Below, one piece after another: positions 58,870 through 64,000 of a stretch of 64,000 nt of DNA. Each line of letters opens with the position of its first letter. The first letter of the stretch is position 1. The notes beneath the pieces are model-generated. The model was given only the letters and a program-made list of their open reading frames with translations, made no database searches and was not told the origin of the DNA. The translations under genes were made by a program, and so were the position numbers. The DNA lies in the NCBI GenBank assembly GCA_959347315.1, contig OY365806.1:28768834-28832833 (forward strand), written 5' to 3'. This DNA comes from Bimastos eiseni. Taxonomy: Eukaryota; Annelida; Clitellata; Crassiclitellata; Lumbricidae.

Positions 58870-59360
58870 GCTCGATATGAGCCAGTTCCACCATACAAAT
58901 CAATGCTAATAGAAATGGCCGCCATTTTTGGACGCCATCTTGGATTTAGAAAAGATCCCGAGGGATTTTCAGTATGTTAATGTATATTATTCCTGTTGCT
59001 ATCCTGACAAATTCAGCTTAGTATGAGCCATTTCACCAACAGTTGATGCTGATAGGAAATTACCGCCATTTTGGACGCTAGCTTTGATTATGGAAAGATC
59101 CCCAAAGGGACTTTTTGGGATTTTCAGTATGTTAATGTACTGGTATTCCTGAAGCAATCTTGAAAAGTTCAGCTTGTTTTGAGCTATTTCCACCATACGA
59201 TTAATGTCAATAGAAAAATAACCCCCATTTTAGACGTCATCTTAGATTTTTCTAAAGAGCAAGTGGGATTTTGGGGAATTTTATATAGTATGTTAATGTA
59301 CACGCTTTTCTAAAGCTATCGTGAAACATTCAGCTTGATATAAGAAATTTCCACCCCTTT
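58870..59360. repeat. 160-bp satellite, inverted array
   Basis: Three units in the reverse sense (GACGCCATCTTGGATTT at 58930 and similar ones near 59085 and 59238), with a spacing near 155 bp. Confidence 0.8.
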
Positions 59361-59726
59361 AGCTAATGCTCTTGGACTATATATTGTGTAATTCTATACT
59401 GAATCAAGCTAATAGATAGAGAACCAAAGTGTGAGCAGAGTGTGTATTCGGTACTTTCAATATGTGAGGCCTATTATACATGTATTATGTATGCATCATG
59501 TGATACTTTCTGCATTGCAATCGCATTGCTAAACTTTTCGTTTAAGATCAAAAGGAAGCCCTTGCAGATAAAGAGGAAACCATTGCAAAGTGCAGAAAAA
59601 TTTTAAGTAGGTCGGGCCACCCCAAGTAGGCAATTACGCATAATGGAAATGGCTTTAAACTGTATAGGGAGCCAATGAAGTAAGTCCCGAATGAAGCATA
59701 AAATTGTTGGCAACCTTTGGAATGCC

Positions 59727-59810
59727 ATCTATCAGACGAGCAGCGGCATTTTAAGACATGTTGAAGCAGATCTGCTTCAACATCTATCAGACGCTGCTCG
59801 TCTGATAGAT
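59727..59810. repeat. Nested palindrome
   Basis: The outer arms ATCTATCAGACGAGCAGCG (59727-59745) and its exact complement (59792-59810) enclose a separate perfect 26-bp palindrome at 59758-59783 centred on AGATCT. Confidence 0.85.
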
Positions 59811-60164
59811 ATCTATAGTCATATCTATAGCCAATGATTATATATGCCTATTCAATCCTAAAACTCTATATCTCTATATATATATATAAAGATGGAAGGG
59901 GGCCTACAGATTAAACAAACTTGCAACTGAATAGGACCCTTATAAGTGGTGGGGTGGATGGGCCCATAGGCGCTTTTGTACCCCTCCTTAAATCCAGCCT
60001 CAATCATGAGACGATAAAATAAAATCGAGTGTTTTCGGGATAAGATGTGCTCACCTCAAAAAAATGATCAAAGATTCACGTCACTCATCCAATTAACAGT
60101 TGTGCTTTCACTGCTTTATAAACACTTGCCAAAGGGTGTTAGACGGAATAGGCCTATAGGCTAT

Positions 60165-60238
60165 GTTAGACAGACTCGAACCCAATATCGTTGGATTTCA
60201 GACAAAGCGCTACCGAATAGGCCACCGCACAGCACACG
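60165..60238 (-). repeat. tRNA-derived sequence or SINE head
   Basis: The minus strand reads GTGGCCTATTCGGTAGCGC (A-box-like) and, 32 bp later, GGTTCGAGTCT (a near-perfect B-box). The total length is tRNA-like. A full cloverleaf with paired acceptor ends was not evident, so a SINE head is likelier than a working tRNA gene. Confidence 0.5.
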
Positions 60239-60239
60239 A

Positions 60240-60902
60240 GTAATAGACTGTATACAACTATACATCTATTTATATTGTATGTTTTTATGTTATAGCAAAT
60301 GGCAAAATTGTGCAATTCAGCTGTTGACGTCACTCCTGCCGTCAACATTGATGACGTTGATGTGGAGTGCATTGATGACGTCGAAAAAGACCTCATCTAG
60401 AGTTCTAGACGCTACTCTACATCAACAAGGTGTTGCCAGATGAAGGGACTTGCGAATGGGTACACAGTACGCCCATTGGCCTGGCAGACGGGGGCGTGTA
60501 CACAGGTTCGCCAGTTAGCCCGACCATGCGCGGTTAATGTATGGATGCCTTCAAAGGCTACTGGAGGATACCTGGCAACCTGGTTCAGCTTTTCAACCAC
60601 CAAATGGTTTCTCCAAATTCACAGCAAGGAGGTGCATTACTTCAAGGTGACACAGGGCAGTGACGCCCTGCAGTATGTCATAACGGTCAAACACACATAA
60701 AGGAACGACAATTGTTCACAAATCTGAATTCTGTATCTATATTGTATAATCGACCTCTGGGGCATTCGTGTGTGCACAAGGGACAGAAGGTCAGAAGTTC
60801 AGCATATCGGAAATATGAGCCCGTCTCTTACAAACGATCGAAAGCGTTTTTTCGGACCATGAGGACATCACAACGCATATAATATAAATATCTATATTAA
60901 AG
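60240..60902. other. Possible short coding segments, unproven
   Basis: After an acceptor-like TTTTTATGTTATAG, an ATG at 60300 opens 33 codons rich in Asp (VNIDDVDVECIDDVEKD). A second frame at 60440-60700 encodes 86 residues with no known motif. Neither has enough support to be called a gene. Confidence 0.25.
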
Positions 60903-60978
60903 ATATATAGGCCTACTCAATCTAGATTCCGCAGAGACATATATAGCTGCGGAATCTAGATCGAGTAGGCCTATATAT
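60903..60978. repeat. Hairpin with 32-bp arms
   Basis: The arms 60903-60934 and 60947-60978 are complementary except for one base. They include TAGGCCTA and TCTAGA and surround a 12-bp loop. Confidence 0.9.
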
Positions 60979-61284
60979 GGGCTCGAAAGTTCCTAAGACA
61001 CAGTATATATTAGTTTATAATGAAACGGAATTTAGAGTCTGACTCTATGAATTTCGATCAGTTGTACATAATATGTAGAATGTAACACTTGGAATTTAGG
61101 AGTAAATGGAATTGTTGTTGGCGATGATGACGACGACGGTGATGATTATTAATATGGGCCAATATGTCTGATATTAATATGGGAAAACACATCTGGAGGC
61201 CCATGAAGGACGCTCTCGGGACGTCTTTCAAGGGCTTCCCGTCTAAGGATTCTAAAAAGTTTATTTATTTTATTGCATTGCATT

Positions 61285-61760
61285 GTATCGGATCATTTGT
61301 AAAGCGCTTCTCACAGCACGAATCCTTCAGAAGTGCTTCCAATGCGAGCTCGAGGTATAACTCATTACCTCTAGAGAGAAAAGACGGGTGTGTGCACATG
61401 GTGCACGAGAGAACGAGGTAATGGCATAGAGGAGATAAGTGGGAAGTTCATTCCACAAAGACGGAATAAAGTTTCAATAAACGCATGTATGCAGGCAAAG
61501 TATATGAATTTAGTCACTGCGGTCTTAATACGGGGTTACGAAGAGGTCAAGCGATTGTAGAGTATCTGAGAGGATGCAGTGACCTGGCAGATAGGGTAAG
61601 GAGATTTTTGTGACAAAGATACTTTGAGGGTAAGGCCCAGTTTGGGTTTTATCACAATAATGAGATCTGTAAATTGGATGTGCCAATGAAGTTGATGAGC
61701 CATAAATGTAGGATACGATGAGAGAAACGAGGTTAGGAAAGGTAAAAGTCTCGAACCAGG
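61285..61760. repeat. Dispersed repeat of the 'AAGCGC' family, copy 2
   Basis: Starts TTTGTAAAGCGCTTCTCAC and contains GTTCATTCCACAAAGACGG and TGAAGTTGATGAGCCATAAA. It parallels the copy at 30423, and its second half also aligns with the repeat at 41990. Confidence 0.6.
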
Positions 61761-62003
61761 ATCGAACAACATGCATGGGCTAGAGTTACAATTTAAATTA
61801 TTCCATGCATGGTCAACATTATATGCAGTTTTAGCTTGGTCGGAATTCTATAAAGTGATATATATATAGTCGATGAAATGATAGGTGCAAGCGTTGCTGT
61901 TAATTCCCAGTTCTTCTGTTCAACATTTGTTCAATAAAAAAACTATAACATGTACACTTTACAATTTATTGTAAGATAATATCAATAATACTCTATCTCA
62001 CTC

Positions 62004-62076
<73 letters not shown>

Positions 62077-62165
62077 CTCATCAGAATATATTCTGAAGGA
62101 GATCTTATTCTCCTATCAGACTCTTCGGTTAATTCACAGGACTTTTATAGCGCCCTTCCAGATAC
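61760..62165. repeat. Dispersed repeat, second copy of the 41990 family (3' part)
   Basis: Shares CCCAGTTCTTCTGTTCAAC, ACAATTTATTGTAAG and TATAGCGCCCTTCCAGAT with 42240-42450, in the same order. It is interrupted by (TC)n at 62006-62040 and (TA)n at 62041-62074. Confidence 0.6.
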
Positions 62166-62169
62166 GTAC

Positions 62170-63083
62170 TAAGAGGGGCGTTTCCAGCGCTTCATTTAAG
62201 TGTCACTCCTGTGCGGCACGAGTGCGTGTTTGATCAATAATTACGATAACCTTTGTTAGGTATAGATGCTACGTATAAAAAGTACAGAGCCGCCGTTTGC
62301 TTTAGAAATGCAAACATTGTAGCAGACCTAATGAGCTTTGCGTTGGTCCGATGTCAGTATAAGATGAGTTCAACAGCTGTGTTCCGTTTTGAATTATTAG
62401 GGCGACATACGTCGTCTCCTAGAGTAGGGAGAGGGAGCAAATGCAGGTCTGTAATTATATCGTATATAGACATAGACGAATTCAAAACGGGTTCAGGATT
62501 TCAAGTTAGAGGCTGACAGACAAAATGTTCGTGTACACTGTGCGCAGGCTGCTATGACCCGTTTTATTAATGGAATAGATACTCGAACATGTTATTTACA
62601 TAATCATTATATAATTAGTCGCTGTCTCGAAGCGGTCACAGGACAATTTACCCGTTACTGGTAGCCTATTGATCTACATGTTTATGCAGATGATGCCCAG
62701 ACTTTCGTTCATGGTCAATTAACTGGAAGTCACATCCTAAGGGCCTCCCCCAACAGCGTCTACCCCTTCAATCGGTTACCTTAGTTTGCACTGTTTACAC
62801 CGGGCGTCTGCTATTGAGTGCCACTCAACCTGGAATACAAGGGCGGAGACTTTGGGGGGGGGGGGGGGGACAGCGGGGGACGATCTCCCCAAAATTTGGA
62901 GTGCGGGGGATGGAGTAGCTTTTATCCCCCCAATATTTCAGACGATTGAACGTGTGCTCACTGTTATATTTCCTATGTCTGAGACTGGTTTCAAGAAACT
63001 ATAAGTTTTAAAGATAGGGCAAAATTAAATTAAATTAGTAACGGGTGATTGTACGCTCAAGTGGGGAATAATCGGATTTGAGG
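62170..63083. other. Fragmentary sequence with a possible RT scrap
   Basis: At 62673-62790 the plus strand encodes DLHVYADDAQTFVHG, which has the Y-A-D-D box of reverse transcriptases. The surrounding frame has no further support. A poly-G run lies at 62854-62869. No gene was recognised. Confidence 0.3.
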
Positions 63084-63382
63084 TCCCAAGGTTGACCGAT
63101 ATGACTCATAGCAGATCACCTTATACCCTAAACAAAGACAGGCAGCAAAAACAGACCCCGGCTGGTTTGCATCCTGGGTGATGCGGCTGATGCCGATGAT
63201 GCAGCAAACTGTTGCCGCTTCAGGCCAACCGTCATGGTTGGCCTGAAGCGGCAACAGTTTGCTGCATCATCGGCATCAGCCGCATCACCCAGGATGCAAA
63301 CCAGCCGGGGTCTGTTTTTGCTGCCTGTCTTTGTTTAGGGTATAAGGTGATCTGCTATGAGTCATATCGGTCAACCTTGGGA
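63084..63382. repeat. 147-bp-arm perfect palindrome with 5-bp spacer
   Basis: The left arm 63084-63230 and right arm 63236-63382 are exact complements around GTCAT wherever I compared them. Because of this the same peptide (GWPEAATVCCIIGISRITQD…) appears as an open frame on both strands. It is not a known gene. Confidence 0.9.
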
Positions 63383-63837
63383 TGTCAGAGTTCACGATAT
63401 TGGCCAGGCCGCAAAGACAGTACTGAGTGGGTGCAGTAAGCTCCAGTCGTCAGAACGGGACTCTGATACGGAAAAAAAATCTGCAAGTGCCAGTCCATCC
63501 GATTCTTTAAGAAAGCTGTTCAACAATTGTCGGAGATCCCTACCGCACATCGCCGCTATATACATGGATGGTATTAATCTGTGAATATATGAGGAAGCGA
63601 AATCCCTGACAATAGAGATAATCATAGAAGGCCTAATAATTTGAAAGATAAAACCCTTCAACAAATTTAAAAATAATTGGGAGGATAGAAATCGCACGGT
63701 TCTTTGACTACTGCTACGAGTTAGGCTTAAAGTCTAGGAATAAGAACTGATTGTTGAATGTTATATTGTACGACGCCTATTTTCTTTTAATAATGATAAG
63801 AATAATATCTCAGATTTTTCTGTGCAGAATTGGTCAG
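63383..63837. other. Flank of the palindrome, no gene recognised
   Basis: Open frames at 63357-63584 (plus) and 63392-63697 (minus) overlap and show no motif. The plus frame is Ser-rich (SASASPSDSLRKLF). Confidence 0.3.
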
Positions 63838-64000
63838 TGGCGTCACTAGGGGGCAGGGGCAGACAGCACCGGGTGAAACCATCAGAGGGGCGACACCAAA
63901 ATAACACGATGAATGTGCAGAATTTCATTTAAAATTCAATGAATTAAAATTTAAAAAAAAACAGGTAAAAAAAATATGATCTGACATGTCTATGATCAAA
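63838..64000. mobile_element. hAT-like left end, cut by the window
   Basis: CAGTGGCGTCACTAGGGGG resembles the CAGTGGCG ends at 35570 and 43931. The element continues past the window edge. Confidence 0.45.

Noticed and set aside
60165..60238. Functional tRNA gene
   Set aside because: The A and B boxes are good, but acceptor-stem pairing and anticodon arm are not convincing, so I call it a tRNA-derived SINE head.
63057..63439. Identical peptides encoded on both strands
   Set aside because: Explained by the palindrome, not by duplicated genes.

Overview
This is animal nuclear DNA, not bacterial or viral. It has spliced exons with GT-AG boundaries, AT-rich non-coding DNA, many tri- and tetranucleotide arrays, and dispersed DNA transposons, LINEs, LTRs and tRNA-derived SINEs. 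The recurring AGGCCTA word, the hAT and ZMYM-like transposons and the foldback elements with satellite arms suggest an invertebrate deuterostome, most likely an echinoderm or a relative. That taxonomic call is inference.

One gene is well supported. A 15-exon plus-strand gene (coding exons 10508 to 32894, 662 codons, open across every junction) encodes a coiled-coil protein that I identify as CCDC13, a centriolar-satellite/cilium protein. Its introns are full of repeats: LINE and SINE remnants (intron 1), a hAT element carrying a nested SINE (intron 6), a 45-bp minisatellite (intron 8), a 5.75-kb foldback element (intron 12) and further MITE-like repeats (intron 13). A second, unrecognised gene of two coding exons (43366-43622 and 45514-45661, 134 aa, acidic) is predicted from an open start exon, a consensus donor and a phase-compatible terminal exon; a decayed ZMYM-type hAT copy lies in its intron.

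The rest is a transposon graveyard. 1-10500: a hAT MITE with a perfect 8-bp target duplication, a TTA-flanked MITE, long ATGT arrays and a broken LINE on the minus strand. 33000-43000: an internally deleted ZMYM-type hAT transposase, an LTR with primer-binding-like site, a large palindrome and possible but unproven exons. 45800-64000: an inverted 12-bp satellite, a G-rich foldback repeat, a pure 300-bp GAGT array, a 1.65-kb miniature LTR element, an inverted pair of 160-bp satellites, tRNA-derived and LINE fragments and a 147-bp-arm palindrome.

The most striking theme is repeated use of one architecture: inverted arms built of tandem subrepeats. It occurs at very different sizes at 464-834, 15746-17231, 23433-29182, 45838-46293, 49877-50384 and 55385-59360. 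The largest case also holds two apparently identical 888-bp solo LTRs inside a 1707-bp tandem duplication. No functional RNA gene, CRISPR array or operon was seen.
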